A DNA stretch of 64,000 nt from Daphnia carinata (GCF_022539665.2 NC_081331.1:2204501-2268500), one strand, 5' to 3'; positions 1-11,125 are shown, numbered from the stretch's first letter. Numbers and translations: made by a program. The notes: generated by a model not told the origin, from the sequence alone.

Positions 1-57
1 CAGTCAGCATTTGTAATACTATAATAATAAATAACTATAGAATAAATATACACTAAC

Positions 58-619
58 CAATAACTTTACGTCCATAAGTGTCGTCACCCACCACATCCAC
101 AATTCTATGTTGAGCAACATCAAGGAAATCATCTACAACTTCTTTTGAAAGTTCACCTAAAGCAGGAATTAGGGATGGATATTCTGGAATCAGAGACGGC
201 AAGCCAAAAGCCTCTTCAAAATTTTCTTCAATGGTGCCATCAGACACAGGTGTTTCTAGAAATTCTTCTACTTCTATTCCACTGGCATCACCTATAGCAA
301 GATAATGTTATTTTACAGTTCAGGTGATGCCGCAAGAACTATCGAATATACCTTCTGCATTTACTGGTTGTTGAAGTTCAGAATCATCAAATTCCAAATT
401 TGGCTCATAATCATGTATATCTGAAAGGCTAGGATATGGATCTTCAGCATCTCCTACTAAATATGCTGTCACAAAAATGGTTTTTAAACTTAAAAAAAAA
501 AATGCATCGAGATATATTAAAAGCCAAAAGTTACCAGGTATTGCAGACTTCGGTTTGCTGGGATTATCGCGATTCATTTCCTGACTCGTTGATGTGGCAT
601 TTGATATTGGTTTCTCCAA
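58..619 (-). CDS. ARHGAP1: p50RhoGAP / ARHGAP1-type Rho GTPase-activating protein, 5' part
   Basis: Partial gene running off the left edge. Three coding exons on the minus strand: 619-535 (ATG at 619-617), 465-352 and 291-58, joined at phase-1 GT-AG introns of 69 and 60 bp; the donor after base 58 leads out of the window. The last visible exon reads ...AQHRIVDVVGDDTYGRKVI, which closely matches the ARHGAP1 segment ARHQIVEVAGDDKYGRKII that opens the CRAL-TRIO (Sec14/BCH) domain. The ~140 residues before it are acidic and low in complexity, as in the family's N-terminus. By family knowledge the missing part would hold the rest of the CRAL-TRIO domain and a RhoGAP domain that stimulates GTP hydrolysis by Rho/Cdc42 in the cytoplasm and on endosomes. 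The reading frame would run through both introns, but the splice sites restore the family-like sequence. The gene is divergent from the MYND gene. Confidence 0.8.
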
Positions 620-1099
620 AAGTTCTTTCGATAGATTAGAGAACAGTAACCTAGATAAAGCGATGTGCCAAATTGCAATCTAGAATTAACAAAAAACCAA
701 TAATCGGTTCCCAAATACCTCAGAAAAAATTATACAATCTGAAGCGGAAGATCGTTTTTCTGTATGTAATCAATCTGTTGCTATAGCTTTTAGCCGCAGG
801 CAGCTGTCAAACCCTCATAACAATACACACACGAATGGTGCCGACCTATGTAGTGTGTATGTGTACACCCCTTCATATGAGGAAGAGGAAACGAGCATTG
901 TACAGTACACGATCGTAATACGGCAACCCTTTTGGTTTAAAAAAAGTTACGGTTGTTGAACCTTATGGCCCCGCGGTGTCTGAAAATGAATAAACGATAG
1001 CAGACGAAAATGCGATTGAATCTGCCAGGGTAAAATAGATGTATAGGAACTAAGAACCGCAATTGAATGAAAAAATTGTAGAATCTCATTAAAATTAAA
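620..1099. promoter_or_regulatory. Divergent intergenic region between the RhoGAP and MYND genes
   Basis: 480 bp separate the two head-to-head start codons, so both promoters and 5' UTRs should lie here. I see no clear TATA box. A GT/CA-rich patch with several TGTGTA-type words occupies about 825-870. The region is inferred to be regulatory from gene orientation only. Confidence 0.4.
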
Positions 1100-4000
1100 A
1101 TGTTGTCTCCAAACAAAAAGTATTCTTTACCTAATTCTACTGGTTGCTATTCATTTTCAAACCACCCCTATGAAGATTTTCTAGAAGAATATCATGGTTT
1201 TTCAGACATCCCCATCAAGGTAACTCGTTGATGACATGATGACAAAGGCTGTTTTAAAATTTTTAAAACCAGATGTAACATTTTTTAGGTTTTAATTTTG
1301 TCCTGTGGGGATTTACCTTTTGCTGTATATTATACCTCTCTCTGTTCCAATCAGAGAATTACCAACATCACTGTTACAGATGTATCTTCTATCACAACAG
1401 CAAGAAATGTCTTGTTTGTGAAAATTATTAGTGATATTACGTTTGATCTTAATAGTGATGAAGATCTCCAATACTTATGGAATGTTTGGTATAATATGAA
1501 GTGGTCATCGAAAACTAAAAATAGATTTTTGAAAGATGTAACAGAATTATACACAGGGAAGCTCCCACACAACTTGAAAGTTCCAGTAAAAAGTGATATG
1601 GTTTTGCTACAGATTATTTGGGGTGCCTGGATTTCATCAGTTTCAGATATGAATCCAAACTCTATACAACAAATTTGCGACCAAAGGTATGTCGTAATAA
1701 TATATTGTATAAATATTTTTTTTTAATGTACCTTCTTTCAATAGATATGAATCAATTATCAACCACATCCAAGGGATTGTATCAAACAAAGTTCCAAAAC
1801 TGAAAAGCAATGTTTACAAACCAACATTGACTGAAGTTTGGGATTGGATGATTACTGTGACCAAAGATCACACTGACCATAAATCAACAAAAAATGCCAA
1901 GGAAATTCGTACCTATTTTGAAACAGGGAATTGTTGCGAAAGCCAAGATCTGAAGGCCTGCATTAATCCAACATTTTTAAATCCAAAAACTGGTCGATGG
2001 GCACTGGATTCTTCCGTTTCTCCTTTTGAAACATATTTCAATCTCAAGCAGTTGACTCATCACGATTTTGAGAACGATTTTCTTAACTCATGCAAGAGAG
2101 GCTTATACAATCAAGTTGAAAACTTCCAAAAGTGGTTGTCGAACGGCACGTTGTCGTTAAATATTGGCGATCCCTTAGAACTTTGCCTTCGCAAGACGTG
2201 GACAGATCTATTTAACATTGTAGACTGTTCCAAACTGCCGGATCATGTTGGATTGGCAAACATTCTCAATGCTGCACGGCTCGCATTGGTCGACGAACCT
2301 CACGCAATTCTTTTAACTCGTTCATCCCCGTGGCGGGACAATACTACAGGTGTGCGCTACGATTCCGTCAAGGAGTTTATTGAAGAATCTCTCTGTTCTT
2401 CTATAAAAATGATACCAAGTTTGTATGGTTTGATGTTAATTAATCATGTTCATCTGGGTAACCCTTTACCACTTCGAACAAGCTGGCGCCCATCTGCCCG
2501 CCTTCAATGGACGCACAGCTTAAGCTTCAAAAACATGCACATTGAATGCGGTGGCGCCATTAACGATTTTTTTGAAACTCTTCAAGCAAAGAGTTTTTGC
2601 AATCTAGAGTCGGAGAACAAAAATGCATGTGAATCCTCATTTACTCCCCTTTCCTATTGTTATTTGGTAAGCTCCTTTACCGCACGAGTGGAACTTGTTG
2701 AAACCAATCGTGAATGTCTGGAACATCCGCTTCTTCCGCCATCACTGCAACTTGGGTGGAATACTCTTCAAGCCTGGATGAAGGGAGAAAGGGTCCTCCA
2801 TATGAAAATTAAACTTTTACACACAAATAAAGAAGATGGGCCGTTACGGCTAGTATTGGCTCCTCAAAGTGACGCAACTGCGCAGTATATCGATAGCTTT
2901 GAACTGAGCTGCGATGGATGTAATATAGAAGTATCCTTTATGCTTTTGGAAAGTCACAATCTTGACCTAAAAACTACGGCTGTGTATCTTACAAGTGGCA
3001 TAGCGCGAACAGTGATTTCGTCGTATTGTTTTCTGGCTGATGCTTCCTCTACACTCTTCCATTTTCCACCGCCATTCAGAGCCAAGGAAAATTCAACAGC
3101 TTTTCTAACATGCCTCGAGTTTGAAGAGTTTTATCATGTTGATTTACCAGGAATTGCACAGGACGGTAATTACATACGCGTATAACTGAAGAATCAAACA
3201 TTTAACTGCTAACTTACCATCGTCTGTTTAGACATTATCTTGTCAACAGACAGGGAGCCACCGTCTGAAGCGGGGCATCGTGTGACACTTGTAGCTGGCG
3301 CGATTTGTCAGGAATTGACATTCCCATGGCCATTTAAAGAAGCTGGTGTTCACACTTCCTGCGATGAGGACGACAGCCGTGTTCGCCTAATCTTACCAAA
3401 GTCGATGAACGAGCCGCATCCCTTCGAGTGGAAGGATCGTAGAAAATGGGACATCAGCTTATTAAATCCATGGAATCCCGAAACTCTGTTGAAAGACCTT
3501 AACTTCCATCTTAGCGCTCAATTTGACTGTTGTGAGTTGAAGCGTCAGATGTTGAATGAGGCAGACAATGATACAATTAGCCCTAGCTCGTTTCTCAAAG
3601 GAGTAAGAGAAATAATTCGAACGCTTTTCCAGTCCACCATATTGGATGGTAATCTTCTATACGTTATACGATCTAAGGTAAACATTTTCTTTAAAAGAAG
3701 AAATTATTTTGTCTAATAATTGCGGAAACCAATAATTTTTCAGAACGACCCTAAACTGAAAAATCTGTGGTTCATCCGAGTGCATCTTCCAATACTTGTT
3801 TCCCCGTCATTGGCTCCAATATTACTGTTGACTGCCAATGACCATCGTTTGGCACAGAAGTTGGTTGATTGCGGGAAACTGGAGCAAACCACTGCTACAG
3901 AAGACTTTAAACGTATTTTTGTTGAAGGAGTGTCATCCTCCGAAGTATGTCCTATCTTCGTCAAATCAGAGGAAGAAGAAAGTGTTCTGCGCTATTTACT

Positions 4001-4349
4001 GCGCGTTAATGCTACCAAAGTATTCACAAATGCATGGCCCATCAAGCAGATACCTGTCGGGGAAACTAGTCCATGGCTTTGTACTTTTGTTTCTCCGAGC
4101 TATGCAGATCAAACAGGAACTGACGCTGAAATGGAGGAGTTAGTGGCTGCTACCAATAAGGTTTCCATCCAGACACAGGAGGAGAAAAATATTTTGTTTC
4201 AAGAGCGTTCGCTAGCATCGAGCGTATGTTCAAGATGTAAACAGACTAAGGAAAATCTCAAGCGTTGCTCACGATGCAGATCAGTAAAGTATTGCAGTGT
4301 CGATTGTCAACGGTCAGATTGGTCATCACACAAAGCGTCATGTCTCTAG
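1100..4349 (+). CDS. MYND zinc-finger protein with DUF4470-like N-terminal region
   Basis: Five coding exons: 1100-1219, 1289-1686, 1745-3165, 3232-3677 and 3744-4349 (TAG). Introns are 58-69 bp with GT-AG ends, and phases agree at every junction, giving 2,991 nt and about 996 residues. Residues ~40-75 read VLILSCGDLPFAVYYTS followed by ITVTDVSSITTARNVLF. This resembles the DUF4470 pattern of a glycine/aspartate loop, then a D..P/S..ARN motif. The last 40 residues (957-996) form a canonical MYND finger: C-x2-C ... C-x2-C ... YC-x3-CQ-x3-W-x3-H-x3-C. MYND fingers bind two zinc ions and usually proline-rich partner peptides. No catalytic SET domain is visible. The ~800 residues between are not recognised. 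The start is the only ATG near the acceptor-compatible first exon. The protein's function is unknown; DUF4470 also occurs in dynein-arm assembly factor DNAAF3, but a ciliary role here would be speculation. Confidence 0.85.
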
Positions 4350-4367
4350 CACGCAGTCTTGGTCGCC

Positions 4368-4373
4368 AATAAA
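4368..4373 (+). terminator. Polyadenylation signal AATAAA of the MYND gene
   Basis: A consensus AATAAA lies 19 bases after the TAG stop at 4347-4349. The convergent OLA1 gene ends at 4464, so the two 3' UTRs share only about 114 bp between stop codons. Confidence 0.45.
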
Positions 4374-4463
4374 CTTACTGTATGTATTTTCGGTTATCTT
4401 TTCAATTGTATTGTCCCTTAGTTACAAACACCCGAGGGAGATGTGCAAGGCTGATGCAAGATT

Positions 4464-6279
4464 TTATTTCTTTTTGGCGTCTTTCCCAGCAGTGAGACCA
4501 GCCCCGGCATTGAACTTAAACAAGATAATATCTCCATCTTCAACGACGTAAAGCTTGCCTTGTTGTCGATACTTTCCTGCTGCCTATTTTTAAAAATACA
4601 GGTAATTACCAAGATATATATATATATGCACTTCACAATTACTTTGACAGCTGCCTCACTGCCTTCCTCTTTTAAGTCGTTGAATTTAAAAACTTCCGCC
4701 ATTATAAAGCCTTTCTCGAAATCAGAATGGATACGTCCTGCCGCCTGTGGAGCCTTAGTTCCTTTCTGAAGAACGAAAAAAGAAGAAAACATGGAGCGAA
4801 AAAAATCCGGTTATCAAGAAGTGTTAAAAATAAAAATACAACCAAGGTGTAAGAAGAAGTAACGAACCTGAATGGACCAAGCTTTTACTTCATCGTGACC
4901 CGCAGTGAAGAAGTACATCAATTGCAGGACCTTATAGCCTTGCACGATAATCTTCTCGAATGTACTGTTCGCTTTATTTTCTTCGCAGAAAGCTTTCCTT
5001 GCATCAGCATCCATGTCGGCTATTTTTCCTTCGAAGGCACCAGAAAACGGAATCATCATTGCGCCAGGGTCGTTGGCATCAATCCATTCTTTGAGCTTCG
5101 GTAACCTATGGAAACATCAATGAGAAGTCAGCGATAGCCATTAGGTAGGCATAGTCTCAAGCACCATTTGTTCTTCTTCCGGATGTAATCTTTTTCTGCC
5201 ATGTTAACGAGATAAACCACAGGTTTCGATGTGATGAACAAGTGCTTATTCAAGACTTCAATCTATAATGAAACGATTTAGAAACACTTAATTTCTGGAT
5301 ACCATTAAACATATTATCATTTATCGTTCATTTTCTTTACTTCCTGTACGTTCCAGTCACCATACCGAATATGCTTTGCCTGATCAACAAGGTGCGCCTT
5401 AACTTTGCACAAAATATCCTAAGAGCGAAACAATGTTACAAAACAGACATGTGATAAGTATAATTTCTATTACGTATTCTGTCTTCATTTTTTTATCGCT
5501 ACGCATTAACGATTCCGTTTTTTTTATGGTGGCCAAAAGATATTCTTCATCTTTTAACCTGAGTTCTTCGTTAATGATTTCAATGTCGCGAACAGGGTTG
5601 ACGTCGCCTTCAACGTGGGTAATTTCTTCACTTTCAAACGTACCTTTTTATTCAAAAATGTTCTTAGTACCTTTATTGGTGTGATTTTCTACATTTTGCG
5701 ATTACTTACGACAAAGATGAAAAATCGCATCGACACCTCGGATATGAGAAAGAAAAGCATTTCCCAGTCCTTGACCTTCATGAGCTCCTTTTACTAACCC
5801 AGCAATATCCACAATATTAAGATAAGCTTGGACTTTACTATGTAGAAAATGAACAATAATTGAGAGAACTTTGATAAGGAAATCCTATTTCTAAATCTTA
5901 CCTAGCTGGTTTGTAGTGTTCACAAAGCCAATCAAACCTCTCATCAGGAACTGCTACCCTACGTACAAGAAAAAAATCAAAGTTTAATATCAGCTTTAAA
6001 TGATTTTTTATAAATTCAAAACTAAAAAAAAGACTTATTTTCATTAGGATCAATGGTACAAAACGGGAAATTTTCTGCAGGTGCTGAACTTTTGGTCAAA
6101 ATATTGAAGAAGGTGGATTTTCCTGTGTATACATAAAAATTTGGTTACTATCCACTTTACAGAAAATCATGTAGTGACTAACCAACATTTGGGAGTCCGA
6201 CAATCCCAATTTTAAGACTAGTACCAACACGTCCAATGAGAGGTTTAGGTTCTGGAGCAGCTTCTTTCTTTGGTGGCAT
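4464..6279 (-). CDS. OLA1: Obg-like ATPase 1, tandem copy 1
   Basis: Ten coding exons on the minus strand: 6279-6183, 6122-6035, 5958-5902, 5837-5710, 5643-5474, 5418-5341, 5262-5165, 5105-4868, 4765-4643, 4583-4464. They total 1,197 nt and 398 residues, compared with 396 in human OLA1. The start [19 protein letters not shown] is typical of the family. The P-loop is GLPNVGKST, split by the first intron. The G3-like segment [20 protein letters not shown] follows. G4 is the divergent NMAE rather than NKxD, as expected for the OLA1/YchF branch that prefers ATP. The C-terminal TGS domain carries FFTAG and [20 protein letters not shown], and the end is KDAKKK. OLA1 is a cytosolic P-loop ATPase linked to translation control and stress responses. 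The donor after exon 2 (AA|GTCTTT) is weak. A non-coding first exon upstream, near 6475-6540, is likely because the start codon follows closely on an acceptor-like TTTTGTAG. Confidence 0.93.
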
Positions 6280-6834
6280 TTTTACCTACAAAATGTACAG
6301 CAAAAAAAAATTACAATTAATGAGCACATGGGCTGCAGGGCAACTACGTGACAGATATTCAAATATATTAATTATTCTTTGCTGCTGAAGGATCTCAGCA
6401 CCACAGTAAGACTGAGATTTTGAGCTTGTAATAAAATATTAATGAAATTAGAAACAAAAAACACTTTACAAACCTAGAAGAAAAATTTCACGAAGTTGAT
6501 TCCAGTAAAACTAAAACAAAACCAAACCGGTTAAAGTAGGTATAGCCCCAGAAGAGGGCTTAAGCGTAGGTGATGTGTATATTCGAACCGCTAGATGCCT
6601 CAGTTGCGGGTACGGAAACAACCAACATCGGGAGCCCTGCGCTGGTACGTACTAGCGTGCCAACTTATGTTTTTTTACAGTTTTTGCCCGAATATTCGGT
6701 GTAATTCAAAAATGGCTAATTTGAGAAGAAAACGAATGGCCTTTTTTGAATCAGCGTAAAATTTTGATTATACTGTGTGATTTTTATCGAATTACAAGTG
6801 ATGTCATTTTTGGCCGATTTTGACAAAAAAATGA

Positions 6835-6866
6835 AAAAGTGAGAAGGCTATAGCCTTCTCACTTTT
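6835..6866. repeat. Perfect 32-bp palindrome
   Basis: Bases 6835-6850 are the exact reverse complement of 6851-6866, centred on GGCTATAGCC. A second copy at 7741-7772 keeps the same centre, with two mismatched positions between its arms. Confidence 0.9.
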
Positions 6867-7415
6867 CTCTCACTCTCACGAAAAAAATGAAAATGAAAAT
6901 GAAAAAAAAAGAAAGAAAATGAAAATGAAAATTTTTGACAAAATTTTAAATTTCGCTTAAAATACATGATTTCGGTTTAGAATTGTATGCTTATTACGAA
7001 AATCCAATTTATTTTTCAATTGGCTTTATGGTTTTTTAATTAAACGTAAAAAACGAAAAAATAAGGAAAGTCGGGCTTACTATTTAGTCGGGCTTAAAAA
7101 TTATTTCTGCAAAATATGACAGTCACCGAAATTGGTTGAATATCACAGGATATACTCAAAATTGAATGCTGATTCTGGGAAAATTGCTATTTTTTCCGTT
7201 AAGTCAATCGTTTTTGAGATACACCGAATATTTAGAAAAGTAATAGCGCGCCAGTACGCACCAGCGCAAGCGCGATGCAGCACAAATATTCAATGTATTT
7301 CAAAAACGGTTGGCCCAATGAAAAAAGTAACGACATATTTGTAATTCTCCTTTAATTTCGAATCAAATTCATATATTTTTATAGCTAAAATTAGATGTAA
7401 AAAAAAATCTAAATC

Positions 7416-7452
7416 AAAATTAAGCCCGACAAAATAAGTCGGGCTTAATTTT
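7416..7452. repeat. Inverted repeat, 15-bp arms with 7-nt loop
   Basis: The arm AAAATTAAGCCCGAC (7416-7430) and its exact complement at 7438-7452 flank AAAATAA. A weaker version of the same hairpin is present around 8113-8143. It is part of the repeat block between the OLA1 copies. Confidence 0.85.
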
Positions 7453-8304
7453 GAGTATGCTGAAATTCGGCTTTGTAATTTTGAAATTAGATTTGATTTG
7501 AATTAACCTAAAATAAAACGCAAATTTCATGGGAAATATTTGTTTTCTCGTCAAACCAGCCGTTTTGTAATAAATGGAATTAACGCGCTGCTGGCGCGCA
7601 AACATTTATCACCCGTTTTTTCCGTTTATTAATAAAGCTATAACCCCAAAGTAAAAACAAACTTCATTTTTGTGATTCTCGTTCAATTTTGAATCGAAAT
7701 CATGTATTTTTAATCAAATTTATATTTTGGCCAAAAATGGAAAAGTGGAAAGGCTATAGCCTTCCTACTTTTGTCAAAATCAACAAAAAATAAAAACTCT
7801 TAGAATCCGATAAAAATCACACGGAACAAGCAAAATTAAACGTTGATTTTGAAAAAGTGGTTTATTTTTGTGTCAAATCAATCGATTTTGAATTATACCC
7901 AATATTCAATGGAATGCTAAGGCGGCAGTACGACCAGCGCTAGCGCGCCAGTACGCACCAGCACAAATATTCGGTGATGCAGCCCAAATATTCGGTGTAT
8001 TTCAAAAATGGTTGTTCCAATGAAAAAATGAACGACATATATGTGATTATCGTTTAATTTCGAATCAAGGCCATGTATTTTTATAGCTATACCTATAAAA
8101 AAGTCTTATCTAAAAATAAGCCCGAAAAAGTCGGGCTTAATTTTCGGTATGGCAGAAATTCAGTTTGTAATTTTAACATTAAATTTGATGTAAATTAACC
8201 TAAAACGCTGATGCCAGAAAAAATATTTGTTTTTTCGTTTGTATTTAATTTTCCGGGTGTACCCATGGTTCGACGTCGGGAAAAATATAAACGCAACAAA
8301 AGGA

Positions 8305-10116
8305 TCATTTCTTTTTTACATCTTTTCCAACTGTGAGACCAGCCCCAGCATTGAACTTGAACAAAATTATATCTCCATCTTCTACAACATAAAGTTTTCC
8401 TTGTTGTCGGTACTTCCCTGCAGCCTAGACAAAACATGTTAACATTGATTAAAATTACCAAAAAAAAAAAATGCCTATAAATTACTTTAACGGCTGCCTC
8501 ACTGCCTTCTTCTTTCAGGTCAGCAAATTTAAATACCTCTGCCATAATGAAACCTTTTTCAAAATCTGAATGAATTCGACCACCTGCCTGTGGTGCCTTG
8601 GTTCCTTTCTGTAACAAGCAGGTAAAAATTTGGTTTGAGAATTGTTTTTGTTTACAAGCATGTGTGTGACTGACTTGAATGGTCCAAGCTTTGACCTCAT
8701 TAGGGCCCGCGGTGAAGAAGTACATTAAATTCAAAGACTTATAGCCCTGAGCAATAATCTTATTGAAAGCACTGCTAGTTTTCTTTTCTTCACAAAAAGC
8801 ATTACTTGTGTTGGCATCCATATCAGCTAGCTTGGCTTCCAAGGTCCCGGAAAACGGTAACATAATGGCACCTGGATCATTTATATCGATCCATTCTTTG
8901 AGCTTTGGTAACCTATGGAAGAATAAGAAGTAACTTGCCTGTCCATTAATTTAATATATAGTAATATTAATTACGCACCACTTATTCTTCTTCCGGATAT
9001 AATCGGCTTCTGCCATGTTAACCAGATAAATAACAGGTTTAGATGTGATAAACAAATGCTTGTTCAGAACATCGATCTAGATCACCACAAATAGTTTTAA
9101 TTCCGGGTTTGTGAGGAAAACTCAGAATTTGGAACTTTATTTATTTCTTACTTCTTGCACGTTCCAATCTCCGTAACGAATGTGTTTTCCTTGGTCAACA
9201 AGATGAGTCTTAATTTTGCAAAGAATATCCTAAAAATGAGAGCGCATATTACACAAACTCACAGTCTGAATACTATAATTTGGTTACGTATTCTGTCTTC
9301 ATCTTTTTATCTGTACGCATAAGTGATTCCACTTTTTTAATTGCAGCCGTCAGAGATTCTTCATCTTTCAACCTAAGTTCTTCATTGATGATTTCAATAT
9401 CTCGCACAGGATTGACGTCGCCTTCCACATGAGTTACCTCTTCACTCTCAAAAGTACCTGTTTTTGTTCAAAGAATCAAAATTAACAATTGGGAGTTTCC
9501 CCGATCAGTAGTATAGTTTCTCATGACTATTGCTTACGGCATAGATGAAAAATCGCATCGACGCTCCTTATGTGAGAAAGAAATGCATTTCCCAAACCTT
9601 GGCCTTCATGAGCTCCTTTTACTAATCCGGCAATATCCACTATGTTTAGGTAAGCTTCAATTTTGGGACTGTGATAAAGCTAGAAAATGAAGAACAATCA
9701 AGAATACAAAGGATGGATGATATGATTCTTCAAACTTTACCTTGAAGGTTTATAATGCTGAAGCAGCCAATCAAACCTTTCATCAGGGACTGCTACCTTA
9801 CGTGAACACCAAACCAAAAGTTTAATATGACAGTAAGCAAAAATTTTGTTCTTAATCACTAAAACAACACTTATTTTCATTCGGATCAATGGTGCAAAAT
9901 GGAAAATTCTCTGCAGGTGCTGCACTTTTTGTCAGCACATTGAAGAAGGTAGATTTGCCTATGCAAAGTTGAAAGGTGAGACCATATGTCATGATTATTG
10001 GAAGAACACACTTACTTACCAACATTTGGGAGTCCAACAATTCCTATTTTCAGACTTGTACCAATACGTCCAATAAGAGGTTTCTGTTCTTGAGCAGCTT
10101 CTTTTTTAGGGGGCAT
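8305..10116 (-). CDS. OLA1: Obg-like ATPase 1, tandem copy 2 (one irregular splice junction)
   Basis: Ten coding exons parallel to copy 1: 10116-10020, 9958-9871, 9797/9796-9741, 9668-9538, 9457-9288, 9229-9152, 9076-8979, 8912-8675, 8608-8486, 8424-8305 (TGA). If exon 3 is 57 nt, as in copy 1, the CDS is 1,200 nt (399 residues). It has one extra codon at the start of exon 4. The P-loop [22 protein letters not shown], the NMAE G4 motif, the TGS-domain [20 protein letters not shown] and the C-terminal KDVKKK are all intact. The anomaly is at intron 2. The only AG is one base too far downstream (CGTAAG|GTAGCA, against CGTAG|GGTAGCA in copy 1). Canonical splicing from AA|GTGTTG would therefore shift frame and meet a TGA at once. 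All other exons look selected. The gene is either functional with unusual splicing, newly inactivated, or affected by a one-base sequence error. A 5' UTR intron is likely, with acceptor ACAG just before the start. Confidence 0.85.
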
Positions 10117-10650
10117 TGCAGTCTCTGTATATTAAAGAAATGGTTATAAATGTGCATATATCTCAAACCATTGTCAGTCATATCATGAAGTAGACTTCAA
10201 CTTTATGTGATAAACAGAAAAAAATGACAGCTTTGACAAATATGCCTTCTGTCGACAGCTTATTCTTTCTGTTTGACGATTTCGATGTTTAATGCAAGAT
10301 ATTATTTCACTACATCTAGTAATATCAAATACACGGCACAAGATTTCAGGATACCTTGAACAACAAGTCACGAAATCGGTACAACCCACCGGCACTGTGG
10401 CAAGTGGCAAGTACGTTGCAGACTAGAAACGGTGGCAAGGCTAGAACGTTGCCAGACTGGGGACATAAATCCCTATTTAAAAAAAATAAAATCCCCGCGC
10501 CTAAAACTGCATTGCCAGAGGGGCGTAATACCCCAAACCGAGCTCCACTTTCCACTGTTTGGTAACGAATGCAGAATTGAAATGTGTGGGAAAAAAAGTG
10601 GAAAAATAAAGTGGAACCTAGTGCGGCCAGCTGGAAAGGGAAAAAAGAAA
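10117..10650. other. Intergenic region with a short direct repeat
   Basis: This is the 5' flank of OLA1 copy 2. No coding exon is supportable. At about 10,397-10,462 a motif of the form GTGGCAAG...ACGTTGC.AGACT occurs twice in direct orientation. The rest is unique-looking and moderately AT-rich. Confidence 0.4.
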
Positions 10651-10682
10651 TGACTGAGGCTAGATTCGAACTCGGGTCTCCA
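10651..10682 (-). repeat. tRNA 3'-half-like fragment
   Basis: Read on the minus strand this contains a T-arm-like B-box (GAGTTCGAATCTAG), then GCCTCAGTCA and an oligo(T) run (TTTCTTTTTT). No matching 5' half or A-box is visible upstream, where AT-rich simple sequence begins. It is most likely a relic of a tRNA gene or of a tRNA-derived SINE. Confidence 0.4.
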
Positions 10683-10689
10683 GCTTATG

Positions 10690-10802
10690 TATAGCTTGTT
10701 ATATTGTATATATATAATATATTGTATATATAGTTGTTATATTGTTATATAGTTGTTATATATATGTTATATATTGTTATATTGTTATATATATATATAT
10801 AT
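10690..10802. repeat. AT-rich microsatellite (TA/TTATA type)
   Basis: Interrupted TATAT, TTGTTATAT and (TA)n units run for about 110 bp. It borders the tRNA-like fragment on one side and a short hairpin, ACACCCTAA/TTAGGGTGT around 10,825-10,850, on the other. Confidence 0.8.
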
Positions 10803-11035
10803 GTCTCTGCCTCGCAACACTAACACACCCTAATGGTGTTAGGGTGTTAAACGGTGGCAAAAACTTACGGGTAGCGAATTGGGTCACATATCCCGATGAT
10901 AAGCTGCCTGCATCCACGAGCCGTCTTTCAGGCCGTGGGGAGGCTAACGAACAGCCTACGTTCAACGATCACCTCTTCTCTACCTTTCAGCTTGTGGTTC
11001 GATCTTCAAGGTAGTGAACAGTACTACAGATCGAT

Positions 11036-11125
11036 TTTTAGCCTGTCAAGGCTGTTTTTGCCATTTTTAGCCTGGCAAGGCTTTTTTTTGGTGTGCCATT
11101 TAGCCCCTTTATAGTAGGCAAGGCT
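11036..11125 (+). repeat. Short tandem repeat of a TTTAGCC..GCAAGGCT unit
   Basis: Three diverged units of about 30-35 bp are visible. Each has TTTTAGCC followed by CAAGGCT and a T-rich spacer ending in GCCA or similar. It abuts the pyrimidine tail of the adjacent SINE-like element. Confidence 0.5.

Larger units (their letters stand above)
6680..8200. repeat. Non-coding block with a two-unit imperfect repeat (about 0.7 kb) between the OLA1 copies
   Basis: Several landmarks recur in the same order. A palindrome centred on GGCTATAGCC occurs at 6835 and 7741. GCCAGTACGCACCAGC occurs near 7250 and again about 700 bp later. An inverted pair built on AAGCCCGA/TCGGGCTT occurs at 7416 and near 8113. 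The sequence GTATTTCAAAAA.GGTTG..CCAATGAAAAAA also recurs in both units. A related word in the opposite orientation (GCTGGTACGTACTAGCGTGCC) is at about 6640. There is no supportable ORF. The block sits exactly between the 5' end of OLA1 copy 1 and the 3' end of copy 2. Confidence 0.7.

Noticed and set aside
19-57. Short intron ending at base 20 in the RhoGAP gene
   Set aside because: It would be only 39 bp, below the 55-75 bp norm here, and the resulting sequence does not match the family; the intron most likely continues off the left edge.
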